Assembly (NCBI GenBank): GCA_016785225.1
Contig: JAFBJZ010000915.1
Span: forward strand, 2,294,001-2,358,000
DNA length: 64,000 nucleotides
DNA from: Psettodes erumei
Taxonomy: Eukaryota; Chordata; Actinopteri; Pleuronectiformes; Psettodidae
Direction of reading: 5' to 3'
How positions within the stretch are numbered: position 1 is the stretch's first letter; each line of letters opens with the position of its first letter. The notes beneath the pieces are model-generated. The model did no database searches, was not told the DNA's origin, and saw nothing but the letters and a program-made list of their open reading frames with translations. Shown here piece by piece: positions 53,345-64,000 of the stretch. Position numbers and translations under genes: made by a program.

Positions 53345-56300
53345 CTATTTGTCCTTGTTTGAGTAGAACTCCGCCCAGCGGCTCTCAAAGAAGCGCCTCA
53401 TCGAGTGTCCGGCCATTCCCACCTCCGACGTGTCCTCATTGAACAGCTCACAGTTGTTGAAAACCAGCTGAGCGTCTGCTGCAAACTCCTCACAGCTGCA
53501 GTAGCTGAGGAGGAGGGAACAGGAAAGGAGAGGAGGGAATGAGGTTAATGAGAAAGCGGGTTGTTTGGACCCCACTGCAGTTTGGGCAGGTTTGTCAAAT
53601 TGTCATTTGTTGCATGATAAGTCTGGTGAGGGCTGCTGGACCTTAACACATTGACTACATAAATGAACGAGATTTTTTAAAAGAAGTGTTTGTGTGTTGT
53701 CAGTGGGGGGAGAACTGCGACACCAGTGAGGAACCTGTAACACAGACCCTGAACTATTAACACATGAGAGCAACTAAAGTAGTAATTAAACGTGAAGCCT
53801 AATCTTACCCTCCCTGTAACAGTCTCTCTCTCATGGTGAGGAAGTCCATGGGGTTCTTGATGATGCGGCGGTAGCCCGGTACCAGTCTGGGGTTGACAGG
53901 TTCAAGGAATGGCCAGGCATCTGCATGAGCCTCCATCTCCATTAGAATGATCCTGGCAGGAAACACAATACAAGAAGTGACGTTGAGCCATCATGACCTA
54001 ACTGCCAAAACTAACGTCCTTTAAACAGCTCATCAGTGAAGAAGGCGGGGCTCACTCGCAGAAGGTGAGGTCGGGCTGGTTGCGGGTTGTCATGCGGCGC
54101 CGTTTAGCACCGCCTCCTTCTCCGGAGTAACGCGAGGACGAGGACGGTGCCGCAGGCTCCTTGTTCCGCGTTGCCATGCCAGAACTGCGCCGCGCGTCGT
54201 CGTCGTCTCATCTTCAGAGCTGTCGTCTTCATATCTTCTCTTTTTCACCCTGACCCTCATTTTCGACGAGCGCAGAGTTTCACCTTCCTCCTGAGAGACA
54301 GCGCGAATGAGAAAGCAGTCTTTCCTGTGAGTTTGGTTGAAGGTGAAGCTGCTTCTTAGCGAAGAACCACAGGACTGGTTCTTACCTTGGCAATGCAGGT
54401 AGGACAAAACCAGTCGCCCTCTGGCACCTGAGTGATTTTGGGCCTTAGACAATACATGTGGCAGCCACGATCACAGCTGTCACACAGCAACAGGCACTCG
54501 TCGTTGTCGCCCTTCCTACAAACCTGGCAAGTCTACAAAAAGGGAGATGACAGAGATGTGTTGTTTTGTTCAGCGTGATGAAGTACGCCAGGGTCCAAGA
54601 ACAATCGAGGGACCGCAAGTTACTCACCACTTTAGTCACAGATCTCTCCCAAGCAATTGCCCTCTCCAGCTGATGTAAACACAGACAGAGCTGGGGAGCG
54701 CTGCGACAGCGATCCAGAGCTTGCCGCCACGTTCGTAGTCGAGACGTGATTTCACTCTCCAGACTGGAACAGAGGAAAAATGATTCGACAACAAAATTAA
54801 ATATGCATACAAAAGAGCACACGCCAAACCCTGGCTGTTCTCCTCACCTGATGACGTCCATGGGGTGCTCCTCTCCCGGTGTAGGGGTGAGAGGGGCGAG
54901 GCGCATCACTTCAGCCGGATTCCACAGCGGCTCCTTCAGGTACCGTCTCTCAATGTTCCGCTCAAGATTAGCCAGTCGCAGCACGGCCAGGTCCAAAGGG
55001 TGCGTGGCGATGCGAGGCAGGCCGGACCACTCTTTCTTAGTTCGCACAATCCAGTCATCGCGCGGGTCGGCGTCATGTTCGTAGTACTGGAGGTCATCCC
55101 GTGTGGAGTCTGGATCTGGGATTGTGTAGGGCTAAAAGAAAGGGGGCGGGGTGAAGGGAGGGAGAGTTCAAGTAGCAGTCACAGCAGGAACGACACAGGA
55201 ATTATGCGTGATGTGGTGTTTTAATGGTTACCTGAAATTCTGCCATTGGCGTCTCTGTGGTAGTTTCAGCATCACTCACTGTGCTCTGAGGAGGAGCCTT
55301 AAACAAACACAAAAAATAGATATGAAAATATATATAATTTAATATATATATATATATATATATGTGCATATTTTCTGGCTTTACATACATGTCACATTTT
55401 CTCTGTATTTATTTTAACTTAGAGATTTTTTAGCAGCAATTAGCAAGATGACAGGGAATAAGAGGAGAGAGATGAGGTGTGATGTGCAAAAAAACGTCAC
55501 CAGTTGGGACCCTTTTTAAAAAAACAACAACAACCTTTTAACTACTTTTTAAAAAATATTTGTACTGTCTCTCTAGTCCCAATATTTTCTGTGCTGTGCT
55601 GATCTGTTAGAATCACATCAATCATATCAAATCTTAATTTAAATTAATCAGATGACACATAAGAACTGAGGTGATTCGTCACCTTCAGATGGAGGTCAGC
55701 AGCAATGACTCGCTGCTCCAGGTCCTCCACCCACTGCAGGGCGCTGATGTCGGTGTCCATGGCCTTCTCCTGCACTTGCCACGGCTGCTGCAGAGCCTCT
55801 ATGAGCACGTCTTTCTCCTCCACCTTCGACTCAAATATTGGGTCTAGCCAGAAACAACACAGGAACACTTTTAAGGAGAAAGAAATCTACTCCTGGAAAT
55901 CCATAGATTCAGTCACGATTGACAAATTCCACTACACAACTCAGACGGTCCCTTTACCAAGAACACTCACCGTCGATAGGTTTGGTGCACATCTCAGCCA
56001 AGCTCTCCATATGTTTGGCCAAATGCTTATGGAGCACCTTCTCCCTGATCCCTCTTGGATGGAGCGCCTGTAATGTGATGTACAGTTCCTCTGGATCCTT
56101 GATCCACCACCAGCCACGCACCATAGCTGGAAAAGAAAGAAATGAGTTACACACCACATTAACAATAGGACAGTCATACTCTACACAATAGTTAACCATG
56201 AAATGTTGCATATTTAATGTACATTTTTGAACATTAAATGTCAGGAATGATGGTCCATAAACCCCAGGGTCAGCTCTGAACTGCAGAAGCAGTCAAAGAA

Positions 56301-59300
56301 ATTAAAGGAAGACATGAAATGCATGTCTCGGACTGTTTGCTCTACTTCTGCTTACACGCTGGAATGGGCTTCACCACCAGCTGGGTGAAGTACTGCTGCT
56401 CGAGTTCCTGGAATACGGCATTGGGAGGGCGACCGCGGCGTTTCGCTGCGGCTCCTCGTGGCCCTCTGCGAGCAGGACTACTGCCTCTGCTGCCTCTTCT
56501 CCGCCTGCGACCTGGCCTGGCGGGGGCGGTAGGGGCAGCCGGAGCGGGAGCAACGGGGGCTGGAAGAAGCTGAGGGAGTGAGGGAGACGGGGCACTAACA
56601 GGATCAGCAGAAGCAGGGGTTGTAGGGGGAACATCCTGTGGTTCTGCAGGTGTCACGTGGTCCGTAGGAGCCGAGCCAGGCAAGAGTGGGTCCGGCTGGG
56701 GGGAGAGATTATTTATTAATATGGCAAAAATAATACTTAAAGTGCATTGCTATTGCATAATTAAATGGACTTGTATTGTTTGTGCTGGGCAAACCTGCAG
56801 GAGTGGAGCAGCAAGTGCAGGCAGAGTACTTGGGATCTGAGGGAGAAGTTTAGGGGGGGAGCCGGGTGAGGTGGGCATCTGTGGCTCCGTGAGCGAGTTG
56901 TCATCACACGGTTGTTTGGGCAGCAGGTTGAACCACTGGCCCTGTTTCTCTGCCATCTCCTTCACGCTCTCCTCTGGTCGATTCCCTTCTGGAGCTTGCC
57001 CTGCTGCCGAGCACGTGCCATTGGTTACTGCCTCCTGCGACTGGCTGAGCCAGCTCTGGAAAGCAGCCTGCGTGAGGTCTTGTGTGCTGCTGTTGGGTGA
57101 TCCAGGCCCTTCTTCGCCGGCAGACCTGGCGCTACTTCGACGCCGGCGGCGGATCTTGGCTGTGCGGAGGTGAAGCTCCACTTCTGGTTTGATTTTGCGG
57201 GGGCGACCACGTCCTCTTGGCCTGCTCATGAGGGACGCGGTGCCAGGAAGGGGGTCCTCCTCTGGAGACAGGGTCGGAGCCTGTCCAGGAGTTGCAGAGG
57301 AAGGAGAGGAAGGTAGAGTAGGTGGAGGAGTAGTAGGCGTGGGGGTCTCTTCAACTTTGGGCTCCTTTTTGAGGAAGGTGACGGGCACCTCTGCTATGAG
57401 GACATCTCCTGAAGCTGCAAGATGGAAAAGTGAGGGAAAAGTAGATACAGATGGAAAGGAAAAGGATTTGTAAAGTCTTAAAATGTTAATTTATTTTCAG
57501 ACTCACTCAGGAGCTCCTCTGGCCCTTCGACGAGAACTCCTCCTAGGTGAGGCAAAGCCACGTATCTGCGCCGATAACGGTCCTGGCCCAGCAGTACGGC
57601 CCGCATGGAATGAGATGATTGTAGCAGCTTTTTACGGAAAAATGCTTGCCGCTGTGGAGATCCAAAGACAAGAATATTTAATGTAATGCAACATAAATAT
57701 ATCAAGCGTTGTGTCTGAACAGCATCTGTCTTACCTTGGTTAGCTTATCTATCTGCCTTTCAAGCTCTGGAATGCTGGCATTGGTCGGACTCTCACTCTG
57801 GAAAAATAAATTGAAACTAAATGTAGAAATGACCCGGTTGTCATCATGGGAAAACAAACAAACACTAGGGCAGATACACACATCGCTGAGCTTTGGCTCC
57901 TCTTTGCGTGCACGGCGGTTGCCTCTCTCCAGCACCACACCACTCTCCTCCAGACTGAGGTTCTCCTCCTCGGCCACTCTGGCACTGCGCCTCCTCTCCT
58001 CAAAACACAGCTCTTCCTCCGAGCGTCCCGTACGCCGCGCCAGTGCCGCCTTCAGTCTGACATGTAGAGAGCAATCAGGATCAGCGTGTTGCATCGCTCT
58101 TTGTTTTGACTGACAAAACATCCAAAGCAATAGGTGCAATCATTCTGTCTTCACAGAGACAAAACTATGATCTTACTTGCGCAATTTCCCCTCAATGATC
58201 CACTTGTTCTTCCTGTAGGTTGCCATGTTTTCCAATGTGTTGTCAATGTCACTGAAATGTAAAATAAATGACTTAAAGTAACAGAAATGTGGATGTAAAC
58301 TTCTTGGTTCGAGAGTGACCTTAAGAGTAAGTAATGAGTTCTTGGTCTAACCTTGTCACGATGTTACTGCTGTTAAGCTCTTCCACCAGGAAACCCAGGA
58401 TGGCTGCCTTGGTGTCAGGAGGCAGGGCATGAAACGTTTTTGTCCTCAGTGTGTTGCACACCTCCGTCTCATAACCGTGGGATTCCAAAAAGATGCGAAG
58501 TACTTCTGAAACTGTGCTGCGGGTCAGCTCTAACTCAACCAGCTTATCCCCAAGGATCTTTACAGACTGAAGGTTAGGAAAGAAAGGCAGATTAAAATCT
58601 CTATCAGGAACCCAAACATAACCCAAACAACACCTGCTTTAAAGAAATGATCTTCATTAAATTAATTCTAATCCCACACCTGATAATATGACGGCAGGCC
58701 AGGATCATGGAGTGCAGCCTCCACCAGCTTTATTAGCAGGTCCTGAACTTCACCTTGGCTGTCGCCCATGCCCAGAAGCCCCTCCTGTAGAGTAGCGAGG
58801 CTGGGGATGTCCTTGGGTATATTGAGGCCGATCATCTTTCCATAGCCATGGAGGAACTCCACCACAGCCAGGCAGTGTGCAAAGGCTGTGCCAGAAAGAA
58901 CCACGGCAGGGATCCGGGACAGCTCTGGCAAGGGCTGGTGGAGACAGTTTCTTAGTAATGATCTGGCAAAACCTCTGCAATTACAGTTTTAACAGAGAAG
59001 GTGTAAACAGATTGGGGTTAAATTCGAACTCACTTTGTGGTCGGTGAGACACATGTCCTCTGTAGGCTTCTTCAACTCCTCTGCAATCAACTGCTGCCTC
59101 TTTCGTTCCTCCAGACGTCTCTGGGCCTGCGCTCTCCTCTCTGCCGCCCTCTTAGCTGACAGAGCAGCCTGAGCTGCCGCTTCCGCCTCTGCCTGAGCTT
59201 TGGCCAGAGCCTTTGCTTTACTCCGCGCGCCCAGCACCCTCTTACCCTGGGCTATCCTCTCCTCGTCCGTCTGCCGTACTGGTGGCGGAGCCTCAACTTT

Positions 59301-62300
59301 GACTGACCTTCTGCGGCCGGGCTTCCTGGGCTCTGCAGCAGACTCTGATGCTGGCACTGTTCCCTGCTGGGCCGTTAAGTCAGTTGGTTCAGCCTTCAAC
59401 TCTGGGCCCTTTGCCTCTTGCTCAAGCTGAAACCACAAAGGAAAGGGAGAAGAGGTGGTGCTGAGCACACTGTTGATAAATCATATTGTGAGTGTGGCAT
59501 TTTGTCTGTACCTTGTTTTTCTTTTTTTCCTCTTTCATCTTCTTAATCTTAGCATCCTCCCTTCTCTTCATTCTCGCCTAAAAACCCCCCCAAAAAAACC
59601 ATCTGAGATGAGATATGAACGGCACAACAGATCAATATTACAGTCTTAAGTAAATACCTTTCTCTTCATTTTCTTTTTGATTTTTGCAAGTTTCTCCTTT
59701 TCCTCCTCCGTAAGAGCTTCTGTAAAAAGCAAACACAAACAATTACCCACATTGCAAATTTCTTGAGGTTTATGCACCAAGTAACCCATCTGATTGTAGA
59801 GACATGGAACACCATTGCTTAAATGTCAGCCATACCAAACCCATCACAATACACACTTCACTCCCCAGCTCAACAGCCACTCACCCTTGGCCTCAAGTCG
59901 CTTCAACAGCTTAGCGTCAACTTTGCTAAGGAGGTCAATCATCTTGGGTTTGGGAGGTCTACCTGGCCGGCGGGCCTGCCCTCCCCTCGTGCCACGAACT
60001 CTGCGGGGTTTCTCTTTATCGGGGTTTGGAGGTCGACCTCGCCGACCAGTGATGGCCATGATCATGGAAGGAACCTCCTCATTAGCCAAGAGGATCCACT
60101 TCATACCCTGTGACATTAAGGACGGAACAACCATTATGCCTTCGACACATTTCTGACATTCATAATGCCATCAGTGGATTTAGCAAAACGTGCAGACCTC
60201 CGGAGTTTCTCTTTCTTCATAGAAGTCGCCAATAGGCATGCGCGGGCTAAAGCTGAAGTGTTCTCTGCTGACCACGCTGTCCGCGTGTCTCTTCAAGTAC
60301 TGAGCGAGGCAAGTAGTCAAGAGAGAAAGAAAATAATGGTCACTGTCATCATCATCATAATTACAATAATCGCCATCATCACCATCTTTGACATGATTTG
60401 GACAAACTAAAGGACCATTGTGGTTCTCTCTTTTTGGCCGAGAACTTCTACCTTGACTATTTCTGGGAACTGCTTCATCCTTCTTCCACAAGGTGTGTAA
60501 TACCAGGTTTCACCCTTCATGCGGTTCTCTGTTTTCTTCACGCGAATCTCCCTCTTCCACCTATAGCAAGAGTATATTATCACATTCCTGTCCTGACTTA
60601 TAGCAAATTAGATATGAACACTGCACACCTTGTTACTTCACTACTTGAACCAGCTTAAAAGATAAAATGTGCTTTCAGAGAAGATCGAACTGGATTCCTT
60701 AACATGTCATTTCCCACTCAGATTCAAAGCCTCATCAAGCACTTAATGGAATAATTACCCATGCAACAGTGGGAACTGGACCTGCTCCTCCGTGGCAACC
60801 CTCCGTCTGTTAGATTCACCTGTTAAGAAAAATGCACACAACCAGGCTTAGCGTTAGTCGGTTAAACTATGCCCCCCCCCCAAACCTCTATTAAGCTTCT
60901 TCCTTACCTGCAATAGAGCTGTCGTCATCATTTTCGTCACCATCATCAACAGTTTCGGCCTCTCGTTTCTGTGTTTTTATAACGTTTCCTTCTTGATCTT
61001 GCTTCCTGCCTCTTCTGGCCTTCTTGGGTTTCCCAGCTGCCGTGTTAAAAAGTGAAGCATTGGCCAGAACAGCGTCAATGGTGGCTGTGATTGAATCCTC
61101 CTCTTCTGTGGGAGGCCCAGGCTCTCCAGACACATCCAATTTTTCTTTGACATCCACTTTGAGTGACTTCTTTCTCTTTCTGCCCGTGGCCCCCTCCTCT
61201 TTATTGCCTTCTTCTTCATCAGTCTTGATTTTCTCCACCTTAGGGGCTCGAACCCGAGGCTTGCGCTGGACCTCCTCGGGAGCTTAAAATAAAAGGGGAA
61301 AAAGACAAACAGATTGGATTTTACTTTAAATACATATTTTTCACATTACAGTTTGCCAAAATCAGAATATGGAATACCTGGGTCTTTAACCCATATTGCC
61401 TTTGGAGTTCGAGGTTTGCGTGGTTTCCCTGGGGTTTTCAGGTTTCCTCCAGCAGCTGACACAACCTGATCAGTTACTGGTTGAAGTGGGTGTACAGCAG
61501 GGCTCTCTGCTGGGGTACTGAAGGCGATGAAGTTCTCGTCTCTCATCTTGAAACTCGGCAGAGTCATTGCCTCATTAACAGTGGTCTTAATGCTTATCCG
61601 TCCAACTGAGTCTGGTGTATCAAGTCCTCTGGGCTCCCACTCTGCTTCGGGTCCTAATTTAAGATGAAAAAATTACATTAAACTATATCAACATAAATTA
61701 CAATTACACAATAAGGACATAGAAAAACAGGAAGAGCTGCACAACCCAATTTGGTGACAATGAAAGAAGTTGTTTTTTTATTATGGAGGTAAAGGAAGAA
61801 ATAAATCATTCCGCATAGCTCAACTTATAATTACTGCTTGTTGACCCATATGAAAATAGTGTCCACGATCTAAGACCATACCTTGACTTCTGGGCTGAGA
61901 CTGCACAAATGAGTGCGAGTTGGGTGTTTCACTTGAGTCAACAGAGGGCTCTTCCGTCCGAGAGGTGTCGTTAAGAGCAGATGATTCGTTTAGCACGGAT
62001 TCCCCCTTGATTTGACAGCTGCTCTTGGTGTCATCCACCTCAGAGGTTTCTCCATCTCTCGAGTCTTCCACAGAGAAGTTACTGTCTCTAGTGGTGTCAA
62101 ATGCAGTAGATGGTTCCCCTTCAGCATTGGATGTGCTGTCAAACTGAGAAGTGCCCTCTCTCAGGTGAAAGCTGCTGTCAAAGTGTGTGGAGTCATCTAT
62201 GCAGGAGCTGTCACTGTCTAAAAGAGATGTCTTTTCAAAGATTGAGCTGACTTCCATTCTCAAAGGGGTGGCAGTTGAATTCCCATCAAACTGTGAGGCA

Positions 62301-63960
62301 CCATTGGAAGAGTTATCAAAACTTTCTTCATCGGTCAGATGTTCTACCATCGTGCTGTGAAGCTGCGGGGACTCTTTGAGTGGAGTTTGCTCCATGGAGT
62401 CCTCTGTCTCACAGATGTCACTGAAACTGCTTTGCATGTGGTGCTTTTCAAAGTATGTCTGTTTATTCTTGGCCTTTCGATCAGAGGCAACTGCAGTCTG
62501 CAAGGGTTTCGCAGGAAGATCAGTGAAGGATTTATGAGAGAAAATATCAGATTTATGAATTTCAGTCGCTTCCACCTTCTGTGGTGAACTTATTGTGCCT
62601 GAACCAAGCTGAGGGAGGTGTTCCTCTTGTTTTCCATTTCTTTTATTACTGAACACTGTCTTATCCTCGCTATGATCATGGTACTCTGGCTTGGGAGACA
62701 ACTGCTTAAGTGCATGAGGAGGAGTGGTGTTCGGTGGATGCTGCTCAGAGTCACAACTCCGGACCAGTCCAGAAGACGTACCCATTGCAGGAGGCAAAGA
62801 CACCAAGGCAGGAGGTGTGGACACTGGTGCAGTCCTGGAGGCTTGAGTGGTTAGAAGAGGTAGGGTAGACAGAGGTTGGACCGTAGGACTTTCATGGGCT
62901 GCAAGGGAGGGTGAATTCACCCCTCCTGGTGGTGACATTGCTGCAGAAGCAGAGGAAGGACCAGTGTCAACAGCTGGAGGAGGAGGTTTGCTGCCAACTG
63001 ATGGAGTAACTGACACAGACTTGGGAGATGCAGATGTCGGTAAACAAGAGTCAGGTGAGGTTGAGATTGAAGGTCCTGATATAGACATAAGAGATGAAGT
63101 TGTGGACATTAGTTTTGGGGATCCAGGCTTTTCGTGCTGAGCACCAGATGTATCGGGAAAGCAAGATACCCTGGACCCTTGAACCATCTGCTGAAGAGAT
63201 GAGATGGGTGCAGACACTGAATAAGAAGACGTGGACACTGTGATAGCTGGAGACATGGTTGTGCATGGTCCAGAAGCTGCAGGAGGCAATGGAGACTGAT
63301 GAGCCACAGACTCCAATGAAGAAGAGAGTGGAGCGACCGAGGAAGCTGCTGCAGGTCTAGACTCCCTATGAGTCAAACCTAGAGGTGTAGACAACTTCAG
63401 AGGTGATGCCAGCAGGGAAGACGAACAGGACTCCCCTGACAGAAGCTTGGATCCAGCATGGGCTATCTCAGTCGCAACAGAAGTTGGAGGTCTGAGGCCT
63501 TGTACCATTAGGGGAGGTGAGGAAAGCCTGGGCGGAGCAGCTGGAGATGGAGCAGAGGAAACACTGGGAGGTGCGGAGATTTGTGGTAGAGTAGATTTTA
63601 CATCAGGGGACGACACAATCGGGGGCCCCGGGGCAGATATGGGAGCTCCAGGGACAGCAGGAGCTGCAGAGACCTTGGTTAGAGACATTGAGACTGATGC
63701 AGGTGATGGGGACACAGAGAGCTGAGGTGATGCAAACTGAGGAGGTGGATTAATGGCTGCATCCCTGACAGGAGACGCCATCTCTGTACACTGAGCTGGG
63801 GGCTGGTCGGAATGCTGTCGATAATCACTTGTAGGTCCCACGTGGGCCATAGGAGGTTTGGGTTGGTAACTCTCAGTTTTGGGTAGTCTCTGGGCAACAG
63901 GTGCCCTTTCACTGCCATTATAGCTTGCGTCTACCTCCTTGACAGCTTCCCTTGAATGCC
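53345..63960 (-). CDS. baz2a: BAZ2A (TIP5), NoRC remodelling subunit; 27 exons, N terminus outside window
   Basis: This is the large subunit of the nucleolar remodelling complex that silences rDNA with SNF2H. Exons: 63960-61882, 61653-61378, 61282-60908, 60819-60759, 60560-60452, 60299-60198, 60107-59885, 59719-59658, 59577-59512, 59426-59034, 58934-58680, 58566-58352, 58251-58177, 58056-57882, 57797-57735, 57651-57507, 57414-56795, 56695-56356, 56126-55971, 55843-55683, 55297-55232, 55131-54848, 54763-54628, 54532-54386, 54290-54056, 53952-53809, 53504-53345; about 2374 codons in the window (human protein about 1905 aa). In order: a Ser/Pro-rich region, the MBD-like TAM domain (GETWYYTPCGRRMKQFPE), AT-hooks (GRRGRPP, RRPGRPPK), a charged coiled coil, DDT domain, conserved GWWWIKDPEE, PHD finger (CQVC, CDSC, FCPTC), bromodomain (WPF shelf, VFNNC). 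C-terminal FFESRW identifies BAZ2A over BAZ2B. Phases agree except at 54290-54056, which is one base off. Confidence 0.93.
54195..54212 (-). other. baz2a: Apparent one-base frame break in baz2a exon 25
   Basis: The exon 54290-54056 starts in phase 0 with Glu-Glu-Gly-Glu, continues through an acidic DDSSEDE stretch, and must end in phase 2 to join the bromodomain exon. Its length is 235 bases, one short of the required phase. Upstream of the break only one frame is open, and downstream only another encodes the conserved KRRRMTTRNQPDLTFCE-type run. The two frames meet in the run of GAC/ACG triplets complementary to 54196-54206. No GT-AG intron fits in the exon. Confidence 0.8.
55340..55365. repeat. 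(TA)n microsatellite in a baz2a intron
   Basis: A short TA array in the intron between exons 20 and 21 of baz2a (55682-55298). No exon is seen in the intron. Confidence 0.8.
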
Positions 63961-64000
63961 CTGTAAGAGAATCAAACAATTAGTCAATACTATCATTAAT

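Noticed and set aside
61820..61881. Extension of the long baz2a exon to 61820
   Set aside because: A splice donor at 61881 (GTATGG on the - strand) follows conserved sequence in the correct phase for the next exon; the extension is intronic.

Overview
The window is nuclear DNA from a ray-finned fish, most likely a percomorph (perch-like) teleost. The genes are split by GT-AG introns. The intergenic and intronic DNA is rich in (GT)n/(CA)n microsatellites. Several degenerate interspersed repeats have the look of families common in percomorph introns. I saw no bacterial-type operon, phage or CRISPR structure and no viral gene.

Five protein-coding genes can be reconstructed exon by exon. On the + strand, ncoa3 (nuclear receptor coactivator 3, SRC-3/AIB1) runs from its ATG at 5025 to its stop at 20675 in 21 coding exons, predicting 1533 aa. 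It is followed by rbm38 (RRM-type RNA-binding protein, 25709-36845, 4 coding exons, 234 aa). On the - strand, arranged tail-to-tail with rbm38, are mip (lens aquaporin-0, 41181-39927, 4 exons, 263 aa), a second classical aquaporin (48904-44555, 6 exons including a 15-nt first exon, 277 aa; AQP4-like and possibly the fish aqp14 class), and the 3' part of baz2a (TIP5, the nucleolar remodelling complex subunit; 27 exons between 63960 and 53345; the N terminus lies beyond the window).

The neighbours are not functionally related. ncoa3 is a transcriptional coactivator, rbm38 a post-transcriptional regulator, the two aquaporins membrane channels and baz2a a chromatin-remodelling subunit. The layout is informative about chromosome history. 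NCOA3 and RBM38 are both on human 20q13, while MIP and BAZ2A are close together on human 12q13, so the gap between rbm38 and mip joins two blocks that are separate in human.

The most useful second-look items are: (i) a one-base frame break in the baz2a exon between the PHD finger and bromodomain, most simply an assembly or sequencing indel; (ii) the second aquaporin, whose selectivity-filter Phe and His positions both read Val; (iii) mip, which lacks both tyrosines that narrow the mammalian AQP0 pore; (iv) two inverted copies of a hAT-like element about 34 kb apart, one filling almost all of an aquaporin intron; (v) a perfect 21-bp hairpin in the last rbm38 intron; (vi) a three-codon upstream ORF whose stop overlaps the ncoa3 start codon. 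I did not find a convincing undescribed multi-gene system.
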